Source: Atherinomorus stipes
Taxonomy: Eukaryota; Chordata; Actinopteri; Atheriniformes; Atherinidae
Assembly: GCA_023101725.1 (NCBI GenBank)
Contig: JALJCO010010507.1
Coordinates: 1 to 64,000 of the forward strand
Reading direction: 5' to 3'
DNA length: 64,000 bases
This document shows, in pieces, positions 54,076-64,000 of the stretch (position 1 is its first letter; each line of letters starts with the position of its first letter). The position numbers and the translations under genes were made by a program. Below the pieces are notes generated by a model. That model was not told the origin of the DNA. It did not search any database and worked only from the letters and a program-made list of their open reading frames with translations.

Positions 54076-54191
54076 CAACCCTTACTGCCCGAGACAGATG
54101 GCTTGGTGGAGAGATGCAACAGAACTCTAAAATCCATGTTAAAGAGGGTTTTCTCTACTGATATCAAAGACTAGGACAAGTGGCTCCCCCC
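54076..54191 (+). pseudogene. Gypsy integrase fragment
   Basis: The frame reads PETDGLVERCNRTLKSMLKR, then a TAG and DKWLPP. This matches the segment around the catalytic Glu of Ty3/Gypsy integrases (x-TDGLVERxNRTLK). No LTRs or other domains were found nearby, so it is an isolated relic from a third LTR element. Confidence 0.75.
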
Positions 54192-54639
54192 TGTTTTTTG
54201 GGGTTTTTTTTTTACCTGAAGCGAGATAGCCTCTCATCTTTTCAGTTCCTACGGTTGCCGTTACTCTTGGCAGCTGATGTTTTTCACCCTGCTCTCTTCA
54301 AACTTCATGTATATTTGTACATGTCACTGTTGTCATAACCCTACATACAGTATGTGATTCTTTCCCCATATCAGGTTTTCCTCTGGTCTATGTTTATTTC
54401 ATAAGTCAATTTCAAGTGACAGCAGAGGTGTTTGTCCGATATCCAAAAATGAAAAGAGACTTTAAACATAAAAATACACTAAATAATTTATAAGTGACCC
54501 TTAGGAAACAAGCATAATGAGCAACAGAGCAGCTTAGCAGCAGCTCTACAAATGGACATAGAAAAACAATTTGTCTTCTGAGCTGCTTAAGGCCTTTACA
54601 GTTGTCCCATCATGAGTATGCTGGCATACGGTTTAACAG

Positions 54640-54930
54640 CTGGATATGAAACCCTGAAAGAGACCGACAAAAAAAAAAAGCATTTAACAAGTCATTTACA
54701 CCTGTCATAAAACAATCAGAGTCCCTACTGTCCACTCTGCAGGACATCTTCAGGACATGTCACGTTCACAGATGCTTCAACACCTGAAAAGATGCAACCC
54801 ACCCTTCTGCCATCATCTGTTCTCTCTTCTGCCATCTGGAAGAGTTCAAAGAACATGCACCTCTGAGAAACAGCTTCTACCCAAGAGTCAAACATCCATT
54901 TAACCCTATAGAACTGGACTGATGCCAACA
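54640..54930 (+). pseudogene. non-LTR retrotransposon (Rex1-like) C-terminal remnant
   Basis: The frame near 54725 reads LSTLQDIFRTCHVHRCFNT, then a stop, then KDATHPSAIICSLLPSGRVQ. This is the usual C-terminal pattern (LQD...R...DPSHP...LLPSGRR) of Rex1-like and related LINE reverse transcriptases. It is degenerate and 5'-truncated. The minus-strand 85-residue frame across it is a shadow. Confidence 0.6.
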
Positions 54931-56979
54931 ACCTGATCTCAGAAATGCATGAAAAAACCATGAATAACAGTAAGGTCCCCATACTTATTTACATGATACC
55001 GACACCTAATGGTGCAAAATTGCATGGTCATTAACTCAATGATGGTGCTTTGCCATGGTGTCTGCACAACTTGCTTGTTTGGGAACAATGAAATAAAAGA
55101 ACAAGTTACATTTTCTAATGCAGAAAAAAAAATATCATTATTGTAATTTCACTAAATTAACCGTGGTAGACTGGTATACTGCCCAATAACATTATTTTTG
55201 TGTATAGGTGTATTTTTTTACATCTTCAGATCATCTTGAAGGAAACTTGATGACTGACTCATGGATAGTTTCATTTACATGACTGAGAGGATGTTTTTTT
55301 TTTTCTCCTATGATCAGTTCAATGCTAATATTGTTCAGTGCTAAGTAACAAGAAACATCGTAGGACACTGAACTACCAACAGGGCGTTCACATTGAATGG
55401 ACCACCGATACTGACGTTCAGTGGGCCGTTAGCATTTATCCATATTGATTATCAGCAGCGCTGACACAGGACTTGACAGGAATCTTTCCACACTGGCAGA
55501 CCTGAAATGTTTGGCATTATAGCACTTTTTTTTTTTAAACAACATAAAAAGAAGACAATTAAACTTTATGAGAAAAACATTGAAAAAGCTGCTTCTCATT
55601 CCCAATGGACCATAAACACATTAGATTATTTAACTGCAAAACTAAACAGTCTTTTTTTCAAAGATTATCTAAGGCAGGGGTGCCCAAAGTGGGGTCCAAA
55701 TTTGGTCTGCCAGCCCATTACATCTGGTCCACCAATAAGATGGTAAAACCATTACTTATGTTATCACAGACACATCTACTGTAATAGAAATACATTTTGA
55801 CTATATGAGTAATGCAAAGCACCTACATAACTGTTTATAAACTTGAAGAATTTTCATCTTTTCATGGTACTTCTGGGCTTGATGAAAGTTTACACAGTCT
55901 TACCTAAAAATAAAAATTGCATCATTTTTATCTGCACGTTTTGATACAAATGGGGAGAGCCTCGTGGGATTGAATGGACATTTAACTCATGGTGCAAAAG
56001 GAACAGAGGGTGCCGCAAATCATTGTAGAAAATATGCAAACAAGCCCATCTACCAGGAACCAACCACAGCAACCACTACAATATTAATTAGGAAAATTAA
56101 AGGCCAGCTTGTATTTTGCCTTGACAGAAAATATTGATACATTTGTGCTTTGCCCTTGGATGTTCCGATTGACATCCCAAGGATGGGATTTAACTTAATA
56201 AGCTGCCTGCTGACCCTGAACAACGAGCTAAATGGGTTACTGCCATAAAATGGAAGCCATCGGAGAACTCTCGGCTGTGTAGCGAGCACTTTGTCGGTGG
56301 TAAGTTTCCTGCTAATTCTGTTCATGCCAAGGTTATTATAGTTAACTAAAACTAACGTATACGAAAACTAAAACTGAAAAAACATTTTAGTTAACTGAAA
56401 TGAAAACAAAAATTACTATTTTTTGTAAAACGATAGCTAACTGAAACTGTGTTGTGTCTTTAAACTAACTAAAATTGTTGCAAAACATCCTTAGTTTTAG
56501 TCTTTGTAGATTTATTTAATAAATAAGCCTTTTGGAATAATATGAAATCTATTTTTATTTAATCTATCTACTTTACCGGTTTTACTCTGAGTGACTTTCT
56601 GATGATTTTGAATGTCACTCCAGGCACATCAGATGTCTCGCTGATTATGGCATCAATCTGGGAGAGAAGGGTCTATCTGCGGCTCGCAAGACAGGGGCAT
56701 GTCGTAGAGTGACATTACTCGACGACACACCCACCAGGCCAATGAGAGCACGGTAAAATCTAGCCCTACCCCTGACCCTTCCCCTAAACCTAACCAGACC
56801 TACCCACTATGCGACACGCCCACTATAGGGCACGCCCACTGGGTTGCAAGCCGTAGATAGATATACTTGATCTGGGAGGAAGGTTCTGGGGAACATCCCT
56901 GACTACTGGAGGGATGTGGGAATGCAGCAGGATTCTTCCCGGGCGAAATTGGATTGGCGGGTGGACATTAAGGGTTAAT
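54931..56979. other. unassigned DNA with small repeat relics
   Basis: CAGGGGTGCCCAAAGTGGGG at 55676 resembles a hAT-type left end without a partner. The AAAACTAA/AGTTAACT-rich stretch at about 56328-56530 resembles a simple fish MITE. Frames at 55890-56325 (-) show no motif. Confidence 0.35.
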
Positions 56980-57208
56980 TCGTTCATTCATTCTACTTAA
57001 AATATTGGTGAAATGAAGGAGTTTTACTGCAGATAATGCCTTACTGAGAGGCTGCCCCATATCTCCCATTATACTGGATGTACGAGGAAGGGCAACTCAA
57101 CGTAAAATCTCCTGAAGGAGTAAAAGTGATACAGAGATCTTACCAGTGAGTAAATGCTCATATAAACTCCTAGAAATAAGGTCCAGGTTGAAAAAAGAAA
57201 GTTATCCT
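56980..57208 (+). mobile_element. dispersed repeat R3, copy 3
   Basis: Same strand as the 3.2-kb copy and similar throughout, ending GTTATCCT before TTAA (57209-57212). It lacks the left 160 bp present before 3235 in copy 1. Confidence 0.7.
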
Positions 57209-57212
57209 TTAA

Positions 57213-57981
57213 CATTGCCCTAATATCTGCGCTCCCGGCAGTTGAAACATGTGAACAAGTGTTGGGACCTCAGTGTTATTAGGGGTTGTTTTACATAAAG
57301 GTTGATGCTGATGTCGACTTCCAACATGCCGTTTGATGCACATCATTCAGTACAGTGTCTTTTAACTCTTACATTCACTTTAGAGTTTTTATATGTACAT
57401 ATATTTGTAATTCTGTTAATCTTTTTTCGTTACTTGTGATTGTGACCATGTGACTGTCTTCCAACTGATCTCCTGCACAATGACATTAAAGGTTTCATTC
57501 ATTCATTCCTGTCTGTCTTTTCCTATAAAACTTCAGCTGGTTGAGACTCATGGTTACCCTTCCTGAATCTAGTTCAGTCTTCGTGTTCATGGGAGAATTT
57601 CACACCACCCCATTCACGCTCATAAAGTGAAGATTTGATGCAGTCCATTGGTTTCCTTCACTTGGAATCTTGTAGCCGGCATGATATGACTGCAATTATA
57701 ATGAACTAGACTTATTGGATTATAATGAATTGATCTGAAGTAGTGTATAACTGAATTAGACTCCATTAGATTGTTTAATTGTCTTTGAGTGCATTGAGGT
57801 GACTTCTGGTGTTAAATTTATGACAAAACTCAAATAACTTACAAGCTAGTTGTGTTCCAGTCTGTGTGCAGTAATTTAGCACTTTTCCAGAGTCAAACTG
57901 TGTTGGCAGTTAGTCATCTGTGATTTGTTCATTTTACCGTTTTTTTTTTACCTTTAACCAAATTTAATTTCATAACCTCAT
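57213..57981. other. unassigned DNA
   Basis: AT-rich, no gene or repeat recognised. Confidence 0.35.
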
Positions 57982-58039
57982 TAAAGGGATGTCATGTAAC
58001 TTTTGACCCAAATAGTAGTTGTCTTAACAGTTTCATATA

Positions 58040-58929
58040 CACTGCCCGGCCAAAAAAAAAAAGTCGCCAACAAAAAAAAGGTCAAACATTTAACATTTCG
58101 TCGGACCGCCTTTAGCTTTGATTGCGGCAGCATTCGCTGTGTTTCCAGAAGCTTCTGCAATGTCACCAGATTTATTTGCATCCTGTTGCATCGATTTTTC
58201 ACCAAGATCTTGATGATGATTGTAGTCTGACCACAGCACATCCCAAAGATTCTCAATGGGGTTCAGGTCTGGACTCTGTGGGGGCCAATCCATGTGTGAA
58301 AATGTCTGATGATCCCTGAACCATCTTTCACAATCTGTGCCCGATAAATTCTGGCACGGTCATCTTGGAATATGGCCGTGCCATCAGGAAAGAAACATCC
58401 ATTGATGGAATAACCTGCTCATTCAGTATATTCAGGTATCAGCTGACCTCATTATCTGAGCTCATACTGTTGCTGAACCTGGACCTGAGCAACTGCAGCA
58501 ACCCCAGATCATCACACTGCCCCCACAGGCTCATACAGTAGCACTAGGCATGATGCTGCATCACTTCATCTGCCTTTCCGGCCACATTTCTTCCTGGAAG
58601 ACGATGGTCCACTATCCTTCCAGTTTTTCATAATGCGTTTGACTGTTCTGAACCCAGTTTAAGTAGTTTCTGCATCTCCTTAGATGTTTTCACCTCTTGA
58701 TGCCAATGATTTGACCCTTCTCAGACAGACTAACATCTTTTCTAAGACCACAGATGTGTCTTTCCACATGGTTGTCTAGGAAATGAGAAGCAAGTCATTG
58801 CACCAGTTGGGGTTAAATAACTTGTTGCCAGCTGAAAGATAATTGCCCATCCAGTAATTATCCAATAGGAGGCCCGTACCTATTTGCTTAGTTAAATCCA
58901 GGTGGCGACTTTGTTTTGGCCAGGCAGTG
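58040..58929 (-). mobile_element. Tc1-type element, short derivative
   Basis: The ends CACTGCCCGGCCAAAA and TTTTGGCCAGGCAGTG are inverted repeats. TA precedes the left end, and CATA follows the right end. At 890 bp it is shorter than an autonomous Tc1 and holds a decayed minus-strand transposase. Confidence 0.85.
58090..58620 (-). pseudogene. Tc1-type transposase fragment
   Basis: The minus strand encodes [20 protein letters not shown] with the catalytic Glu, then a tail ending [13 protein letters not shown] (58090-58293). Pieces of the upstream core lie in other frames to about 58620. The DNA-binding part is not recognised. Confidence 0.8.
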
Positions 58930-59263
58930 CATACTATTAATAATGTAAGTAATAAAAAATTATTCCTGGGGTTAGTATACAGCACTTGACAAATGTTGGG
59001 TGCCCCGGTGGGGGCTTCCCTCCCCAAAAAACAGTTAATGTAATTTGTAAGAGCTGATCCGTCTCTCATTAGATCATGTGACCTGGAGCGCTTTGCTTTA
59101 TGGCTCGATGACTTCGCTATCCGCTGATCAAAGTAGTCTGCAAACATGATTCCAAAACACAGATAAAGACTGTTTAATTTTGTGACAGTTCTCTGGCCTG
59201 TGGGAAGATACAGGTTTTGTGCCCCTGGTGGCCAAAGGTTACACTGCATCCCTTTAATATTAA

Positions 59264-60009
59264 AGGAGTGATGACACAGCAGGAAAAACTAGTTCATGTA
59301 GTTGACATTACTGCATATATGAATACTCCAAAGGAAAAAAAAAACGTCACTTTTTACAGCGGGGGGTTGTTTTGGCACGCTAGACCTCCCTTCCTCAGTG
59401 AAAGAGTTGGGTGCGGTGATGATATGCAGCTTTACCCGGAGACCAGGTTAACTTCATTTTGAGTGGAGATTGATCAGAGAAAGTAGGTCACACTGCGGTT
59501 GGAGTTTGCTAAAGGCTGTTAGCAACATACACATTTCAGACAGTGAGCTACATTTATCAGACAAGACAGCATTTAGAAAATAAATAAATTTACAGGTAAT
59601 AACAAGGTTGTGGTCGCCTCCCTCAGTGTTGCTGCAGAAGCTTTCTTTTAAATCCATTTGTTCGAAAACCCAGACCTGACTGATAGCACTCAGCTCCACT
59701 CACGCGGTTGAATCAGCAAGGGAGGGGGTGAGAGCGGAGCGGAGGGTGGAGGGGGGGGGGGGGGGGGTGCTGTTTGCTTGATGGTGTGCTCTGATTGGAG
59801 CAATTGAATTATGTAGAACGATAGAACTACGTAGAATGATAAGCTGCTGCCTGATTCAACTGTTTTTTTTTTTTAACAAAGAAACAAAGCTGACAGACCA
59901 TAAACAGGAACTTTGATACTCACTCTGCACATTCTCATGGCCTCATCAGTGCACAACAGATCATATTATATCCCCAAAACCTCAAGTGAAATTTGATGTC
60001 ATGGCACCT
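59264..60009 (+). mobile_element. TTAA MITE family Y, copy 3 (longest)
   Basis: TTAA at 59260-59263 and 60010-60013. Opposite strand to the 17.0-kb copy and same strand as the 31.4-kb copy. It contains a poly-G tract near 59749-59767 where the 17-kb copy has poly-C. The right TTAA is shared with the next element. Confidence 0.8.
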
Positions 60010-60013
60010 TTAA

Positions 60014-60394
60014 AGTTATACCGTGTAACTTTTGGCCACTATGGGCACTAAACTTGTAACTTCCCACAGGCGCCACAACTGTCTCAAAATTAAACAGTCT
60101 CAGTCTGTGTTTTGGAAAAGTTTTGTAGACCACTTTTAAAAGCTGATTTTTAAGTCATCAAGCCATTAATCAAAGCGCTCCAGGTTACATGATTGAATGA
60201 GAGACGGCCCGCTCCTGAGAAGTTAAATGCCTGATTTTTTAGAATGGCAGCCCCCCTCGGAGCAACGACATGCGTCAAGTGCTCTATATTGACCGCAGAA
60301 ATCAGCTATAGTTACTTACATTAATAATAATGATAGAATATATTGTATCATAATATTTGGTTAACACTGGGTTCAAAAGTTACACGGTATAACT
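60014..60394 (-). mobile_element. TTAA MITE family X, copy 2
   Basis: Perfect 21-bp termini begin AGTTATACCGTGTAACTTTT. TTAA flanks at 60010-60013 and 60395-60398. The interior is the opposite-strand counterpart of the 59.0-59.2 kb part of copy 1. Non-coding. Confidence 0.85.
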
Positions 60395-60398
60395 TTAA

Positions 60399-60924
60399 GA
60401 GTAAAGAAAGCTCCTTCAGCTTAACACCTTACTTTTCCCATGTTTTGCTATTTTTACCTGCACAAACACCAGCGTATTCCTTAATTACATCTATAACAGA
60501 GAAAAGCATGAACACTGTGAGAGCAGACTGACACTGACTCATCAGTATGTGAACAGCTCTGCTGGCAGTCTCCTCACTTTGTCTGTTGTCATCACATCAT
60601 TGACACTGCGTGACCCTCGCTAGCTCCCAATCACATCTAATCCAAGATCATCCTCTTCATGCACAAACACTCCACAACATGCTTCACATTTGTCTCTCGT
60701 TTCCTCCACAGTCACAGGGCAGCACAAAGACAAGCCTGCGATTGGTTGATCAGACTACCTCTCTGGTACCAGGGGAGTGAACTTTGACATTTGGGGGACT
60801 TTCTTCAACGACTGCAAGCCTTCAGGCTGACATCAGTGTTTTTAAGGATGTATATGAGTTGATTTTACCATGATATCTTATAAAGTCTTTCTTCAGAAGG
60901 TAGGTAGAAAAATAGAAATGAGAG
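60399..60924. other. unassigned DNA
   Basis: No gene or repeat recognised. Confidence 0.35.
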
Positions 60925-61515
60925 AGATTTTCTAGTTAGCACAAATATCTAATCAGCCAATCACATGACAGCAATTCAATACATCTAGTAATGTAGACAT
61001 GGTGAAGACAATTTACTGAAGTTAAAACAGCATCAGAATGAGGAAGAAAGGAGATTTAAGTGACTTTGAACGTGGCATGATTGTTGGTCTCAGTATTTCC
61101 TGGGATTTTCACACAGAAGATGGAGAAACATTCAGGCTGCAGGTGGTGTAATGGTGTGTTGGAGATTTTCTTGGCCCTGTTTGGGCCCCTTCGTACCAAT
61201 CATGACATGGTTTAACCACCACAGCCTACTTTAGTATAGTTGCTGACCATGTCCATCCCTTTATAATGAGTTCACTGCACTTCAATGATCTCCACAGTCA
61301 CCAGATCTCAATCCAACAGAGCAGCTTGGGATGTGGTGGAACGGGAGATTCTCATCATGGATGCAGCAACTCTGTGATTCTTTCATGTCAATATGAAGCA
61401 AAATCTTTGAAGAATATTTCCAACACATTGATCTGTGACAAGAACTAAGGCAATTTTGAAGGGAAAAGGTCCAACCTGACAGTAATAAGTGGACCTAGCA
61501 ATGAATGCTTAATGT
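60925..61515 (+). mobile_element. deleted fragment of the transposon B family
   Basis: Blocks match the 8.65-kb and 63.0-kb Tc1 copies in order: CAGCCAATCACATGACAGCA, AGGAAGAAAGGAGATTTAAG, GGTGGTGTAATGGTGTG and the CACCAGATCTCAATCCAACA region encoding the catalytic Glu part. Several internal segments are missing and terminal repeats are eroded. Confidence 0.75.
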
Positions 61516-63039
61516 CAGTTTATATATGGAATTTATGGAGCATCACAAATTTCCTGCAGTATGAATTTGCTCAATCTATCAACTTTCTGATTATCTATTC
61601 GTAAATAGGAGTGTGCATCAGGTCAAATAATAAACTAAAGTCTGAGTTATATCCAACATTGGGCTTATAACATGTACACGCACTCACAGAAGCTGCTCAT
61701 TCAATTCATCTGACATTAGTGAAATTGTATAGGCAGAAAAAAAAAAAACAATATTAGCAGCAGATGTGAGTCAAAAAGATCAAATAGATTTTGACACTTT
61801 GTGATCATGATACCAGAAGAATCATCCCCTTCCCCCGAAGGTCGTAGGTGTAATTAAAGAAGGTTTGAATTCCCTAAAAAGGATGACTCATGTCCTCAGA
61901 AGAGCAGCACCCAGGAAAGTCTGCTAAACAACTGTTGTTTAATCTTTTTGTTTGGTTCCTTCTCTGCATCAGTGAGTTTTAATGTTTCCGCATCTGTGGT
62001 GGAGAAATTTAGATATTTCACTTCTCTGTTTCTCAGTCTTTTCCCCAACGTTCCCTTTTTGCTTCCAGTAATCTCTATCTACTGTTCTTTCTCCTCTTAA
62101 TTCTCCCCTTGTCTGAAGAATCTTCAAGAAGCAGCAGCATTATTACCTCCTGACATGTTACAGCTACATTCTGTGGAATCAAATCAGTCTTCCTTTCTAC
62201 TTCTTTCTCTGCCTTCCTGACAGCAAGGCTATGACCTCCACAACTTTTCCAAATCACAAAGAGTCTGTCATGTCAGGGCAACCCAGAGTTAGACTTCTGT
62301 CCCCTGGGTACAGTGTTGACAGTGGACACACTGAGGCTGGACATTACCTGCATACCAAGTATGAGACACCTTCGTGGCATGAGCCTTTAGCTGTTGCCAA
62401 TATTTGTAAAGTCTCACTTTTGATCACCTTTCAGCCTCTGCACAACTTTTAATGCGTCATGCTGGTTGTGATGTGACACGGATGCAGCGTCATGAGAGGG
62501 ATCATTGTAGTCTCAAACCAAAATTCAAATGTAATGAGTAAGCTGAGAAATACAGGACTGTGAGGACTTAATATTAGTTTGTTTTTAATTGTCTATGTGA
62601 GTTTAATACAATAACATGGGATGGGGTGGGCCTCGTGTGAATTTCTCTGCTTATTGGCCAAATGCCCACTTGTTTCCCACTGAGTCCATAACCATATTTC
62701 CCATTAGTTCTTCTGGGATCATTCATGATCACCCAAGTTGGCCCCAGATGATCATTTGTCCGTTTTGAGCCTATATTAGATTCAGTAGGCCAGAGCATAA
62801 TTAGTGTGGGCAGCTAACTCTAGCTGCGTCAACATGGAGAAATACAGCACATACATGTTTGCTTATTGTAAACACTCTGGAGGATTATCCGTGATATTCA
62901 CATTGTCGGACTTTGTCATCTTTCAACAGTAGTTGACTGGGAAAAGTTTACAAGAGGAACCTAATTGTAGACAGAGACAGAAGGAATGGAGATGAACTGT
63001 CGCACTTTATATATATATATATATATATAAATATATGTA
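61516..63039. other. unassigned DNA with AT microsatellite
   Basis: No gene recognised. An (AT)n run at 63008-63029 lies just before the final Tc1 copy. The frames at 62075-62452 and 62574-62798 have no motifs. Confidence 0.35.
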
Positions 63040-64000
63040 CACACAGCGGCCACTTTATTAGGTACACCTGTCCAACTGCTCGTTAACACAAGTTTCTAAT
63101 CAGCCAATCACATGGCAGCAACTTAATGCATTTAGGCGTGTAGACATGGTCAAGACGATCTGCTGCAGTTCAAACCGAGCATCAGAATGGGGAAGAAAGG
63201 TGATTTAAGTGACTTCGAACGTGGCATGGTTGATGGTGCCAGACGGGCTGGTCTGAGTATTTCAGAAACTGCTGATCTACTGGGATTTTCCTGCACAACC
63301 ATCTCTAGGGTTTACAGAGAATGGTTTGAAAAAGAGAAAATATCCAGTGAGCAGCAGTTCTGTGGGTGCAAATGCCTTGTTGATGCCAGAGGTCAGAGGA
63401 GAATGGCCAGACTGGTTCGAGCTGAGAGAAAGGTAACAATAAGTCAAATAACCACTTGTTACAACCGAAGTATGCAGAAGAGCATCTCTGAATGCACAAC
63501 ACGTTGAACCTTAAGGCAGATAGGTTACAGCAGCAGAAGACCACACCGGGTGCCACTCCTGTCAGCTAAGAACAGGAAACTGAGGCTACAATTCACACAG
63601 GCTCACCAAAACTGGACAATAGAAGATGGAGAAATGTTGCCTTGTCTGATGAGTCTCGATTTCTGCTGCGACATTCGGATGGTAGGCTCAGAATTTGGCA
63701 TCAACAACATGAAAGCATGGATCTATCCTGCCTTGTATCAACAGTTCAGGTTGGTGGTGGTGGTGTAATGGTGTGGGGGATATTTTCTTGGTACACTTTG
63801 GGCCCCTTAGTACCAACTGAGCATCAGGTCAACGCCACAGCCTACCCGAGTATTGTTGCTGGCCATGTCCATCCCTTTATGACATCGGTGTAGCATCTTC
63901 TGATGGCTACCTCCAGCAGGATAACGCGCTATGTCATAAAGCGCAAATCATCTCAGACTGGTTTCTTGAACATGATAATGAGTTCATTGTACTCAAATGG
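63040..64000 (+). mobile_element. transposon B family, third copy, runs off the window
   Basis: The left end includes GCGGCCACTTTATTAGGTAC after TA-rich sequence. It is closely similar to the 8.65-kb copy but lacks the solo LTR. The right end lies beyond 64000. Confidence 0.88.
63187..64000 (+). pseudogene. Tc1-type transposase, near-complete but broken
   Basis: The first frame (63187-63507) encodes DFERGMVDGARRAGLSISET and the helix-turn-helix LLGFSCTTISRVY, then meets a stop just after ISECTTR. Later frames give RRPHRVPLLSAKNRKLRL and SDESRFLLRHSDGRLRIW with the first catalytic Asp, then GGGGVMVWGIFSW. A stop falls near 63893. The DLNP-E part lies beyond the window. It is less decayed than the 8.65-kb copy. 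Confidence 0.85.

Larger units (their letters stand above)
57986..59253 (+). mobile_element. TTAA MITE family X, copy 1, with Tc1 insertion
   Basis: The ends AGGGATGTCATGTAACTTTTG-type and inverted AGGGATGCAGTGTAACC-type are flanked by TTAA (57982-57985, 59254-59257). The interior right half is the reverse complement of much of 60014-60394, including the GTCTCTCATTAGATCATGTG block. A Tc1-type element at 58040-58929 splits it. Termini fit the T2/Kolobok-like TTAAAGGRR pattern. Confidence 0.8.

Overview
The window looks like intergenic or intronic DNA from a ray-finned (teleost) fish. That rests on the repeat content: several Tc1/mariner families, PIF/Harbinger elements with HARBI1-like and Myb/SANT-like remnants, TTAA-flanked MITEs, L2-, Tx1/L1- and Rex1-like LINE pieces, a Ty3/Gypsy element with K02A2.6/Mag-like proteins, and a second Gypsy element with the Gmr1 pol order. 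The species cannot be named from the sequence. I found no convincing host protein-coding exon, rRNA or intact tRNA in 64 kb. Nearly all recognisable coding sequence is decayed transposon protein.

Layout. 0.7-3.5 kb: a putative piggyBac-type TTAA element with internal inverted repeats, abutting a TTAA repeat. 4.9-7.0 kb: a Tc1 element with an inserted TTAA MITE. 8.65-11.5 kb: a second Tc1 element split by a solo LTR, which is itself split by a Harbinger MITE. 11.7-20.5 kb: MITEs in unassigned DNA. 20.6-22.0 kb: an L2-type LINE remnant. 22.4-24.0 kb: a Harbinger element holding stubs of both Harbinger genes. 24.5-29.6 kb: a hAT MITE, a truncated Tc1, then a Harbinger-like element split by a G-rich, polyadenylated retroposed unit with a 13-bp target duplication. 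31.4-32.6 kb: a MITE and a Tx1/L1 remnant. 32.6-37.6 kb: a Harbinger MITE split by a structurally complete Ty3/Gypsy element with identical 170-bp LTRs. 39.2-41.7 kb: a solo LTR split by a Harbinger foldback element with arms of about 480 bp. 45-48.5 kb: MITEs, SINE-like pieces and a third Tc1. 48.5-52.5 kb: the Gmr1-type element (minus strand), with integrase before reverse transcriptase. 53-57 kb: a Tc1-type MITE and small LTR- and LINE-derived remnants. 58-60.4 kb: a chain of three adjacent TTAA elements, one carrying a Tc1 insertion. 60.9-64 kb: two further copies of the 8.65-kb Tc1 family, the last running off the window.

The genes do not form a host pathway. The window is a stratified record of transposition, and many insertions can be dated relative to each other by nesting. 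The most informative loci are the young Gypsy element, the Gmr1-type element, the G-rich retroposed unit, and the TTAA element chain. All family assignments come from reading motifs, termini and target duplications by eye. No database search was run.
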